In this document: in pieces, positions 1 through 10,640 of the stretch
Numbering within the stretch: position 1 is the stretch's first letter
Layout of the letters: each line of letters begins with the position of its first letter
NCBI RefSeq assembly: GCF_932276165.1
Contig: NC_063988.1
Coordinates: forward strand, 4,340,001-4,404,000
Source: Plutella xylostella
Taxonomy: Eukaryota > Arthropoda > Insecta > Lepidoptera > Plutellidae
Length of the DNA stretch: 64,000 bases
Direction: 5' to 3'
Notes under the pieces: model-generated
What the model was told of the DNA's origin: nothing
What the model saw: the letters and a program-made list of their open reading frames with translations, nothing else
The model's database searches: none
Program-made: the position numbers and the translations under genes

Positions 1-406
1 TAACTTAAACGGATCGCCTTTCTTTTCTTATGTCGCGAGCTCGCGTACGCTTGGTTGACCTGTCGTCGCCTGTGACCATAAATGCTGTTTTACACCTAAG
101 TTCAACTTTTATTTTACAACCTTATAAAATTAAGTAAAAAAACCTTTTGAACATTTGAATGAGTGGGTCGTAACTGGTGATCCTCTTGATGATGTTAGAA
201 AAAACTGATAACTCTGATAAGAACCATCGTTGATTGTACTCATCAATCAAATATTATCCTCATCAGCAAACAATCGCCCACTGTTCGACATAGGCCTGAC
301 CCAAGTAAGGCCAATAGCAGAGAAGGGTGCCTCTCCTTGCGAGTGGCTCGACTATTTACTTATTGTGGTTCTACTGAAAGAAATTACTATGTAAATGGTA
401 TCTCAC
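1..406. other. HEATR6 3' intron, left window edge
   Basis: No exon was recognised here. The region lies downstream, in the minus-strand sense, of the last visible HEATR6 exon, whose donor is a GTGAG just below position 407. It should be the next HEATR6 intron. The C-terminal exons of the gene are outside the window. Confidence 0.5.
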
Positions 407-3400
407 CTCCCACCCCGAAAAGCAGGTATACATGCTGTCATTCTTCAGCACATTCCCGATAGCTCGGCACGCGTTCCATCGAACCTTCATAGTGTTGCCT
501 TTGCCGGTGAGGTCAACCAGCTTCCTTATAGCCAGGGCGCATAGGGGCTTTAGTTCCATGTCCCGTTCCAAGTCCTGCTCTTTTATGAGGCGTAGGATGT
601 TGCCCAGGGCGCGCGGCGCACTCATTTTGACCTGGAATATTGTTATACATATTAGATATTGTTACATAAGATACAATGTCAAGACTTGTTATGCTAGAAG
701 AGAACATCAAGTATACGAAAATAAGATACAGTGTTAGTAGACTCGAGGTCGACGAATAGAAATCCGTCTGATTTAAATACAGAACCGACTTTGATGAATC
801 TTTCCAACAATGCACTCGCAAAGTAGCTTTTAATAATAAAAAACTGCATTTAAATCAGACGGATTTTCTCGATTCAGATCTACTTGCTGCATACGACTAT
901 TTCTTCATTCGATAGAAAATAGTGGTAAAACTAGAATTACGAGATCAAAATAATACACCTACTGTCTATACATCCTAGATGTACCGGATGTATGGTAACA
1001 GACTCTCTGTTTACGTTCAAAAGTAATCAATAGTCAATAACTATTTACTATACCTTATCGTTGTCAGTGGCGCAGTCCACGCTGACCTTTAGTAGCCGGC
1101 GTAGTAGGTCGCCGTCAATGTCGTCGATATCGGGGTCCTCCCTGCAATTACAACCAGCCGTTAACCTTCATTCACACGGAAACCGGGTTAGCGGGTGAGT
1201 AAAGCCCAGTAGGGCTCGATATTAAGCTCTTGGTACTTGGCATAAAAAGTTTGCTTACATACTAGAACAAGGCTATAAATTGTCGGAAACGGCAGGGAAG
1301 GACATTACTCCACCCTCTTTGCGCTGGGGTTTATGTTGGGTAAACGCGTCGTGCTTTGAGGTTAGCGGAAAACTTGCGGAAAGCCGATGGTTTTATGATG
1401 GGGCATTCCAAGTATTTTCCCATGATTAAATTCCAGCACTATAAATCTTGCTGCCGTGCCCCCACCAAGTCGAGCAAAAAAGCGGCACGGCCGTACCATC
1501 CTTTTCTCGAAGCATTTCAGGCCATTTTCGACCCCCTGTAAGTTCGTTGTGGATAAAACTAGAAGAATGAAATTTCACTAACCATGCAGGCATTGTAAAG
1601 ACACGGTATATTTCAAATTTCATTAAATTTGAAACAGTAGTTTAAGAATTATAACGGGTCAAAGTTTCTTAATTTTGTCACTCACTCACTCACTCACCGA
1701 TCATAAAAATTCTAAGGTCCTTCTAGCAGACCTAGAAGCTTCAAATTTGGAATATAAGTAGTGTTTGGTGTATGAATAAAGGAAAAACTAAAATATTTGG
1801 GGGCACGGCAGTGCCCCCACCAACTCGGTCATCGCACTAAATAATTTAATTAACACGTGTTTCCATGCGATGATTTTTAAGATTGATATGCGTGCGTGGA
1901 TGACTTGGTATAACATGGATCTCACAACTTTTTACCGTAGAACAACTGAGTTACGAGACTTAGTTTTTTGACAAGTATTGTTTTTGATGGGATAGTATTT
2001 AATACCTCTCAGTGTAGATAATGTAAACAGGTGTTCGAAATCAATAAAGTTCTAGAACAGAGAAAAGAGTTACTATAAACTGTGCTCTGCTATGCCTATA
2101 ATCCTTCCACTGTACTATAACAATATGCAATAGTAATTTAGTAGGTCACTAGACATAGAGATAAAAGTTACAATAAACTATGCATGTCCTGCTATGCCTA
2201 TAATCCTTCTACTGTACTATAACAATATGCTATAGTAATTTAGTAGGTCACCACACACAGTTGAATCCAGTCATTCATAAATTAAGAATGGCAATAAAAT
2301 AAAATAATCTTTCCTTCATCCTTTGCCAACATAAACACACAGCAAGAGAAGCAAGTCTTATATTTACAGGTTCAACACGAGGGCATCGCTCAGGTTTCCG
2401 AGGGCCCAGGCGGCTTTGGTCCTCACGAACAGGGATGGTTCCGCTAACGCACGCAGGATGTTCTCGCCACAGTCGCAGACGAAGTAGATATCCTGTAACA
2501 AGTGAATACGGTAATTGGTTTTATCTCATTATTGTATGTATGAAAATATGAAGATTTAAGCCTGTATACTTTTCTAGAAAGCTTGCCTACACAGCCTACC
2601 TAATTTAATGTATTGAACACTTGCAAAACTTACTTATGGATGCAATAAAAGATTGAGTATTTAGTATCAAGGATCTTGCCACGAACTTCTTCTCCAGTGA
2701 TGTCCAACGATAGCATAAATAACACAGTTCCTTGTGGTTTTAGATTGTGTATTTTAAGTGCAGCACACGCTGTGACATTGTATACTACTACTGCTATACG
2801 TCACCTCTCTGTGCGTGCGGTACATGAGCATCATGGCGAGCGCGCGCACGCTGGCCGCGCGCACCGCCGCCTCCTCGTCGCTGCACGAGCCCACTAGTAG
2901 CGTGCAGCACACACTTGTACCTCCGCTGTGACATTGTATACTACTACTGCTATACGTCACCTCTCTGTGCGTGCGGTACATGAGCATCATGGCGAGCGCG
3001 CGCACGCTGGCCGCGCGCACCGCCGCCTCCTCGTCGCTGCACGAGCCCACTAGTAGCGTGCAGCACACACTTGTACCTCCGCTGTGACATTGTATACTAC
3101 TACTGCTATACGTCACCTCTCTGTGCGTGCGGTACATGAGCATCATGGCGAGCGCGCGCACGCTGGCCGCGCGCACCGCCGCCTCCTCGTCGCTGCACGA
3201 GCCCACTAGTAGCGTGCAGCACACACTTGTACCTCCGCTGTGACATTGTATACTACTACTGCTATACGTTACCTCTCTGTGCGTGCGGTACATGAGCATC
3301 ATGGCGAGCGCGCGCACGCTGGCCGCGCGCACCGCCGCCTCCTCGTCGCTGCACGAGCCCACTAGTAGCGTGCAGCACACCACTTGTACCTCCGCTGTGA

Positions 3401-6400
3401 CATTGTATACTACTACTGCTATACGTTACCTCTCTGTGCGTGCGGTACATGAGCATCATGGCGAGCGCGCGCACGCTGGCCGCGCGCACCGCCGCCTCCT
3501 CGTCGCTGCACGAGCCCACTAGTAGCGTGCAGCACACCACTTGTAGTCTCCGCTGGGGGGAAATTGAAAGAAGTTAATATCGGACTACCGATGTGGAAAG
3601 TTGGTCCAAATAATCAAGTAACTGTATAAAGTAGTTGAAGGATAGCAGTACGAGCTGGTAATACTGAGCAACAGGCTAATAAATGGGAGATATAAAAAAT
3701 GAAAATCTACTGAAATGGTATCGTGCTAAATTTTCCTTCCCATTGGTGTATTCTCATTAAAATTTAACTGTTGCAACGCTGGACTAGTGGAGTATAAGAT
3801 ATGCTATGTTTTTCTTACCGGTAGTTCCTTATAACATCTTTCGCCAATATTCGCTATACAATCGCAGACCGCCACTTTGGCTGGCGGATTGTCGGGGCTT
3901 TGCAATATCGCTGAGAGCGGAGTGATCAGTTTCTCCCACATCGGCACTAGCTGTGTCAGCGGCAGAGATTCTTCAGTTTCATCTGTGAATAGAAACACCA
4001 AAAAATTTAGCAATAAACACCGTAAACTACAACTGAAAACTGCTGGCATGAGAGGTGTTTACCGCGATCAACTATCATCACCATGACCCCGTAATCGTTT
4101 AATAAGTACTGTAGCTATGTATGATGTAGCTACCAAGGATCGCCACAACACTATCCTGGGACTCACTGATCCAACCACAACCGCTAGTTGTCTAAGGTCG
4201 TCAGTGCAGCGGGCAACAGTGCACCAAACTAAGTTTACATCCGTTTTATAATGCATATTATACTGATGGGTTTCCTTACATTACAGACCTCATGCTGCAG
4301 CACACGTGGCTGCATATAGGAGCTAGGGGCATCACACTCTACTTACCGCTGCAGGCATTAGTGGCGCAGAACGTGGCTAAATATTGGAGCAAGGGGTGTC
4401 GCTCGCTACATATCGCTGCAATCATTGCTACTATTAACCTTAACTAGGGTTGTCACATACCGCTCGAAGCACTAGCAGCCGCGAGAGCAGCCAGAGCCCT
4501 GGCAGCCTGCAGCGCGAGCTCCGGCTGCCGCAGCAGCTCGCCCAGCAGCGCGCCCAGCTGGGCGCCCCGCGCCGCCGCCAGCGCCGCCCAGTGAGCGGTA
4601 CACGCTGCTGAGATTACACGGAGAGACTCCAGGATGACTGGTGTGGGGGCTGGCAGGCATTTCTGAAAGTGTATGAAGGATTAGTGGAGAAGTTGAATGT
4701 TTCGAGGTATGATTGAGCTGCCAGCGCCGCCCAGTGAGCGGTGCACGCTGCTGAGATTACACGGAGAGACTCGAGGATTACTGGTGTTGGGGCTGGCAGG
4801 CATTTCTGGAAGTGGTGTATATGATAGGATACGGTATGATTGTATTTAAGACACTGGCGCCGATTGATAAGCGATATAGAAAGAATATGAAAATAGCGGC
4901 AGTTCCATAAGTGGGAGAAGAGTATTTACAGGAATACGCCAGAAACAGCATGAGTGCCACGTTGCGCAACACAGGCCACGTTATGCACTGCATAATTGAA
5001 TCACATAAAGCTCATAATGTTGAACTAAACTCGTGTAATTGACTGCAACACTTACGACAATCTCGCCTCCTCGGAAGGTCCAGCCCATGTTTTTCAAACA
5101 GATATCTAGAATCCAACTTTTAAAATAGTGAGTATGTGTAGTATTTGCATCATCTACTGCATTTTCCTCCGTAGCTACAAACATTTCGTCATCAGAATAG
5201 CATTCCTCAAAGTCATCATCCACTAAACTGCTTTTAGTAGCATTGTGTTCTGAGGTTGCTGATTTTGTTTGTACGTTATCCTTTTCGACAGATTTTAACA
5301 CTTCATCAACTGTCGGGTTAATAGACAAGACACATCCCATTGTTATTAAGGCACCAACTTGTAATGTTACATCTGAAATAAATTAATATCTCTAATTAAC
5401 ACTTTACATACATCTGCAGCTGTGGTAGGTGATAACAGCTGGAAAATATATTTTTTGTACTCCATGCTTTCAGTACGTCGTCAACTTTCGTCGAATTTAT
5501 TCATCCATTAAAAAGGATGACCTTTTAATGTGTGTATAGCGGGAGATTTCGATTACCCCCTCACGGATGATCAAAGAAACTTACCTCTATGAACCAAAAA
5601 CTTCCTGCACGATCTCACAAGCTCACTGATAAGACCCTCCTTCATCTTATGATACGGCGTGGCTTGCACCAGCGCGGCGCAACACTTCAATGCGACAAGG
5701 TTCACTGAGGCCACTCGCTCACTGTCCAGTATGCTGACTAGGACTTTGTGCAAGTTGGTGATCGTAAAACCGAGAGTCACTGAGAAGGGGATGAATGATT
5801 CGGTAGCTTTCTTGCTGCAAAATAAAGACACAAGAGACTACAGAAAATGCATATTTGACAAATGGCTAGGGATTGGTCATAGACACAAATTGGACCAACC
5901 GCAGCTTGCGCCAAAGAAATATCGCTCACTCTGGAAAATTTGCCGTGCCGGGGTGCAATGGGCATTGTCATGAAAAAATTACATGTGTGTACACAATAAA
6001 GTACCTACCTGATTTCAGCTTGAGAGAGGTACATTTTAGAGCCAGAAAGTAGTGACAGTATAACGCTCAGTACATTTGCACGGCAGCTGGCTATAGGGTC
6101 CTTCACGGCGCAATAGGTCAATGTCTCTTTTGAAGCCTCACAGTTGGACCAATCAGGGGAGTCGGGAAGCAGAGCCCACCAATAGCCGAACATGTCTCGC
6201 TTTTCAGTTACCTATAGAAAGATAAACTATGGTTATATAAGTGGTACTTTATTTACAATAATGTACCTTAAACTCATAGAAAATTCACATTGATAATGAT
6301 TATTTTTCCAGTCCAATGAGTTATAAGCTTAAACTTACTTTTACCAGTACCAGCATCAAATTAGATGCGCTCAGCCTCACTCTAGACTTCAAAGCTATTA

Positions 6401-8276
6401 GTTTAGCTTCCTGAGCATTTTCAATATCAGACACATCAGAGTCACTAGTCAGTGGCCAAGCGGTAGTCTGTCCTTTGGGAGTATCAAGGAAGTCCAGGCT
6501 GGCCGGTGTGTATGCAGAGTTGTTGTCAAAGTGTCCCACATCATTCATGAGGCTTCTGTCGGATACAGGGATCTCTTTCTTCAGACTGTCAATGGCGTTG
6601 TTCCTGTGCTTCCTTAGTTTCTGTTTCTGAAAAAAAAATAGAATACTGAATAAATTTTTGTTAAACCAATGTTGATTGCATCAACATATTGGAATGTAGG
6701 ATACAATGCTCAGATTATACAATGTACAGTGGCCTACGCCTAAAAGTATACAGGCGGAGTTTTAAAATAGCGATCTTAAGCTCACATGCTGCTCAAGCAC
6801 ATCCACATAAACACCACTGCTACACACATCACACCCCCAGATTTATAACAGATGTAGCTGGTCCCTTCATCATCAGGGATCGCTATTTTAAAAACTCCGC
6901 CTGAATACTTTTAGGGGCAGGCCACCGTTCTATGCCTGAAGTCTAGCTTGTAATGTTAAATCAATATTACCTTTCCTTTTCCCCCTGTGTTATGAACAAT
7001 CGGCACAGGTGCAATGGTCTGCTGGGCAGGCATTATACTCGTCCAGCGGGTCGGCTGGGGCACCAGACCCAGGAGTATGAAATGCTTGGAGATACCCATC
7101 AGCTCTGGCAGAGGAATGTTCACATTGTGCCCGTGGAGGCACAGTTGTGACAGTACTCGGAGGGCTGCTATGACTACCTGGGAAATAATTATGGTATTGA
7201 GGAAATAAGCAAGGTGTGTCCACAAGAAAAGACATCATTTTTTTCCAGCTTATCTTGTACATATTTTATTTAATAACAAATATTAGTTCTATGCTAGTAC
7301 TTACTTTATAGTAGAAAAAATCATCAGATTTAAAAATCTCACAGCCTCCATTTTGTAGAAAAGAAATTACAGTTTGAAACAAATTTTCTTTTATTTCTTG
7401 AGATATAGCATTGGTCAGCTCTCCCGACTTGTCATCACAAATTTGTGTGATAGAGCCAATGCACTTCAATGAAAGAAGGGTAATTTGTAAGGGATTGTCT
7501 AGACTGATACTTGAGAAATTCTTGATGTAATTTAGCAAAATGCCTCGTTTGCCAATTAGATCTTCTATGATCTGAAAAATAAATATAAGTTTGATTAAAT
7601 CTGTATAATTTTAAAAGTAATGTTTATTGCAATGTAGCCAGCTACTTTAACATTCTTCTATTTAATTATTTTGTATTTGTGATCCCTTAAATGTAGAATT
7701 GAAATAAAAATCTTATGATATTTTTACATTCAAGCTAATAATTGATAAAAATATAACAGAGGAGGTACCACTGGTCTAAATAACTAATAACTTACCGGAC
7801 TAGCAGCCAGTGGATTGTATTGTATAATACATTGAGTATTGTATAAAATATCAGGTAATATGTGAATCGAACATGACTTTAGGCATCCCATATGCCAAGA
7901 GAGTACATTCCTAAGGAAATCATCATTAAATTGTAAATTTTGCTTAGTAATAATGCTGTTCAGCAGATGTGATGTTTTGTCAGTTAAAAGATTATCTGTA
8001 GGCATAATATTCCGGCATAAAGTACTCACTAAATTTGTTGCATCCTTGAAAAGAAAGATAGCACATTAATTATATTTTAATAGGAAATTAAGTATACTTT
8101 AAAATATAACCTCAAATACTTACATGTTTAGAAACAAACAAGTGTGTTTTGTATGGTTTCGAATTTAAATCATCAATTAAACTATTTATCTTGGATTTTT
8201 CATAATGCTTTAAATGCAAAATATTGCATATTTCTTCAGATATTTCAAAAAACTCTTTTGCTAAACTTTTGTCCAT
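407..8276 (-). CDS. HEATR6: HEAT repeat-containing protein 6 (HEATR6), 3' end missing
   Basis: Large HEAT-repeat scaffold protein of unknown biochemical role. Fourteen coding exons were read on the minus strand: 8124-8276 (ATG at 8276), 7796-8044, 7305-7571, 6971-7177, 6339-6626, 6009-6211, 5585-5814, 5056-5372, 4461-4662, 3819-3982, 3430-3552, 2368-2492, 1054-1141, 407-631. All junctions are GT-AG and phases agree, giving 947 codons; the human protein is about 1,180 residues, so roughly the last fifth lies off the left edge. Family signatures as I remember them: a YWWALLPDSPDW block (exon 6), SFIPFSV and ATPYHKMK (exon 7), RTKAAWALGNLSD (exon 12), SAPRALGNILR and MKVRWNACRAIGNVLKN (exon 14). 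The middle holds an acidic low-complexity stretch (exon 8). Exon 9 is GC-rich and alanine-rich, unlike the AT-rich N-terminal exons. Exons 9 and 11 have nearby duplicate copies, listed separately. Confidence 0.9.
632..1053. other. HEATR6 intron
   Basis: Intron between the exons at 1054-1141 and 407-631. No other feature was recognised. Confidence 0.5.
1142..2367. other. HEATR6 intron with short local repeats
   Basis: Intron between the exons at 2368-2492 and 1054-1141. A segment of roughly 100 bases containing TGCTATGCCTATAATCCTTC and an AATATGC(A/T)ATAGTAATTTAGTAGGTCAC block occurs twice in direct orientation (about 2085-2150 and 2185-2250), so it is a diverged tandem duplication. Nothing coding was seen. 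Confidence 0.5.
2771..3552 (-). repeat. Five tandem copies of HEATR6 exon 11 with a mini spacer
   Basis: A unit of 156 bp (157 bp at one junction) is repeated head to tail five times; equivalent positions fall at 2771, 2927, 3083, 3239 and 3396. Each unit contains the HEATR6 exon that encodes the SDEEAAVRAASVRALAMM helix pair, followed by a 35-base spacer starting GT(A/G)ACG and ending CACAG. Only the copy at 3430-3552 has a pyrimidine/C-rich acceptor and keeps frame with the upstream exon at 3819. The other four have lost one or two bases near the exon start, so they are out of frame if spliced at the equivalent CAG. Read unspliced, copies 2 to 5 stay open in one frame because 156 is divisible by three. 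Confidence 0.9.
3983..4460. other. HEATR6 intron
   Basis: Intron between exons 9 (4461-4662) and 10 (3819-3982). No gene or repeat was recognised. Confidence 0.5.
4719..4806 (-). pseudogene. Partial duplicate of HEATR6 exon 9
   Basis: On the minus strand this copies the first about 88 bases of the real exon at 4461-4662, including an acceptor-like CCAG before AAATGCCTGCC. A few substitutions are seen (CCAACACCAGTAATC against CCCACACCAGTCATC). The copy then breaks off into unrelated sequence without the alanine-rich second half or a donor. It lies upstream of the real exon in transcription order, inside the intron after exon 8. It is most likely a dead duplicate. Confidence 0.8.
6727..6927. 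mobile_element. Inverted-repeat MITE-like element in a HEATR6 intron
   Basis: The ends are inverted copies about 48 bases long: the left arm runs from CAGTGGCCTACGCCTAAAAG through AGGCGGAG to TAAAATAGCGAT, and the right arm is its reverse complement with a few mismatches. The centre is about 90 bases, has no ORF and is likely non-autonomous. No convincing target duplication was found, so the superfamily is open. Confidence 0.75.
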
Positions 8277-8713
8277 TTTTAAATTTTTAAGTTTTGTTTT
8301 GTTTGAGTTTTGACGTAATTACAATGTCAATGTCATTGATATTCAATAGATTTTCTGAAATCTACTCTGTGGAAGACATGGTAGTGCCACCTTAAAATAA
8401 TAACATGCTGTGAAATCAAGGGACAGCACGCGTAGCACAGTATGGCTGCGACAAGATATAAATGACAGCTAGTTGCAACAAATTGTGTGATACCAGTTGT
8501 CCTCACAAACGCTAACATGGCCAACACGAAATAATCACTACAAGATGTGAGTTACAATTTTGACAGCGAGATTGGAAGATTTGTCTTATTTCCTAACATG
8601 GGTGTACCAATTTGACCACACTTGTCTCAGTTTGACATTTGTTTAGGTAGCATTTTATCACTCAAATTCGAAGGTGGTGATAACATGTGACACAAATTAT
8701 TATTTGTTTAGTT
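8277..8713. promoter_or_regulatory. HEATR6 5' flank
   Basis: Region immediately upstream of the HEATR6 start codon on the minus strand. It holds several TTGAC/GTCAA-type motifs (TTTTGACGTAATT, AATGTCAATGTCATTG, TTTTGACAGCG, GTTTGACATTTG), which recur at the 5' flanks of the other genes. No TATA box was recognised. It ends at the LTR element. Confidence 0.4.
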
Positions 8714-9021
8714 TGTAGTAAAACCACCAAACGTACACGATATAGGTTTATTTCCATGACTTTCAGCATTATTCATAGTTTTAGCAATAAATTACATTTT
8801 TATAATCCACAACTCGAACCACCATTTTTCATCCCAAAAACCCAACTGCCCCCTTTTTCTGACATCTCGCCTGACACCTCTTCCCTTCTGTCAATCAAAT
8901 GTCAGTCTCCCTCAAGAGCGGTGTTGCCACTATTCCTCGTAACATAATAGAATCAATTAAAATATGAATTAATGTTGTGAAATAATACCCAATTTAGGAT
9001 ACTTTCACAGTGAACCTTACA
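8714..9021 (-). repeat. LTR, left copy
   Basis: 308 bp terminal repeat with TG...CA ends, identical on reading to 15159-15466. If the element is sensed on the minus strand this is its 3' LTR. Confidence 0.85.
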
Positions 9022-9379
9022 CTCGTCCATCCTGACCTCGTGTATGTCCTCATACACGGATCAAAGTAGATACAAAGGCACCTTACACTCGGCAAGTGAG
9101 ACTGACTATCGATAGTATTAATTATACCTAATATCATTAAGTTAGGTAGGTCTTCACTAATATAATGAAATTATTAACTTTAACATCAGACAAAATATTT
9201 GTATAAAACAATGACTTGACAATCAATCAACAGTTATCAGTGCAAATTGTAAACGTTAATTACTACTCCTTGTACATTGTAATAACAATTTCATAAAAAT
9301 GGCCATAATAAGACGTTATTTTTATATAAACGAAGAGATAACAATCTGATAATCCATCCATTTCTAGTAGAGAACCGTG

Positions 9380-9592
9380 TATCCAGTACTTGCTAACCCA
9401 TCCATTCTAGCAACACTGGATACTTAACAAATCAAAATCTGCTAACCCATCCATTCTAGCAGACTTCAATTATTCCTATCTTGCAGGGAATCCAGTACCA
9501 GCTAACCCATCAATTCTAGCTGTACTGATAGAAAACTCATTAGTCCTGCAAACCCATTCTTGCAATACTGCAAACCCATTCTTGCAGGACTA
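9380..9592. repeat. Row of four stem-loops with a shared ACCCAT loop
   Basis: Inside the LTR element. Hairpin 1 (9380-9422) has an outer stem TATCCAGT/ACTGGATA and an inner stem TTGCTA/TAGCAA. Hairpin 2 (9438-9463) has TCTGCTA/TAGCAGA. Hairpin 3 (9493-9527) has CAGTAC and AGCTA paired with TAGCT and GTACTG. Hairpin 4 (9541-9592) has an outer 11-bp stem TAGTCCTGCAA/TTGCAGGACTA holding two CAAACCCATTCTTG units. The loops are ACCCATCCATTC, ACCCATCAATTC or ACCCATTC. Stem sequences differ but remain paired. A weaker fifth version lies just upstream, near 9340-9372. Confidence 0.8.
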
Positions 9593-10489
9593 AGATATTA
9601 CTAAGTTACATCTTCTTAGAGCTTGAACTTAATCCATCATAATTCAACATCGATTCATTAAATGACCTTGGTCCTTAAAATTCATCCATTAAATATTTTT
9701 ACAATAACAATCGTCTGGATCCTTGGTCCATATCTTAATACCATGATTAACTTTAAATAACATGAACTTTACTTTGATAACTGTTGTTCTTCAAATTATC
9801 CATTTAAAATCCATCAATCCATAATATCCATACACATATCTATCAATATTATTAAATAATTAAGTATATAATGTTAATATTAATTCCATAAAATTCATCC
9901 ATTAAGTATTTTTACAATAACAACCTTCTGGATCTTTGTTTTGTTCCATGATTAACTTTTACATAACATACTTTGATACAGACCAACTATAAAGTCCTGA
10001 CAATAAAGAGTGCGATTTTGCTAAGACTTTTTATCATTGTCAATTATTTGCTTACAGTTAGGTACATTCATTTAAAAAATAACATGCCGATTGATAATAG
10101 CTTTTAAACGGATATGTTCTTAAATAAAAATAATAAATCGATTTAAATACAGTCTAACAATAAGTTAGGTTCCACTTCCGTTTCCATGACTTTATAGTTT
10201 TGGTGTACCTAATTTTTGACAAATCATCCATAAAAATTGCATCAATCCATATCTATTATATCCATCAAAACATATATTACTTACTCCTTACAGATTAAAC
10301 TACAATGTCACGCATTAATATGAAACTCTGAAAGTTATTCACTCCACAACTGGTATTAAGTATTTATAAGTATCCTTAAATAATGTTTAAACAATGAAAT
10401 ATATCAGAGGAGCAATCGTAAGTAAAAACCTAGGTACCAATTAACCTGAGATGTCAGAAAAAGAACTTACATATATTTTTTTTTGTGGA

Positions 10490-10640
10490 TTTTGATGTCT
10501 ATCCAAAGTCAAAGTCATTTTTTTTTGATCGTGTACATTTTTTTTTAATTACTCTCCGTTCGGATAAGGGGGGCTCTTTCTATCTAAGGAGAAGAACGGA
10601 GGCAAGAAACTCCTGAGCCATCTTTTCAAAAAAAACTTAA
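10490..10640. repeat. LINE-tail-like interspersed repeat inside the LTR element
   Basis: Contains CTCCGTTC, GAGGCAAGAAACTCCTGAGCC and poly-T runs. A diverged relative (GAGGCAAGGAATTCCTAGCCC) lies near 50750-50825, so this appears to be a dispersed repeat. Family not identified. Confidence 0.4.

Noticed and set aside
2754..3383. A 209-codon minus-strand ORF of four 52-residue repeats
   Set aside because: It is readthrough of tandem copies 2 to 5 of one HEATR6 exon and their spacers. Its frame does not join the upstream exon, so it is recorded as a repeat array, not a gene.
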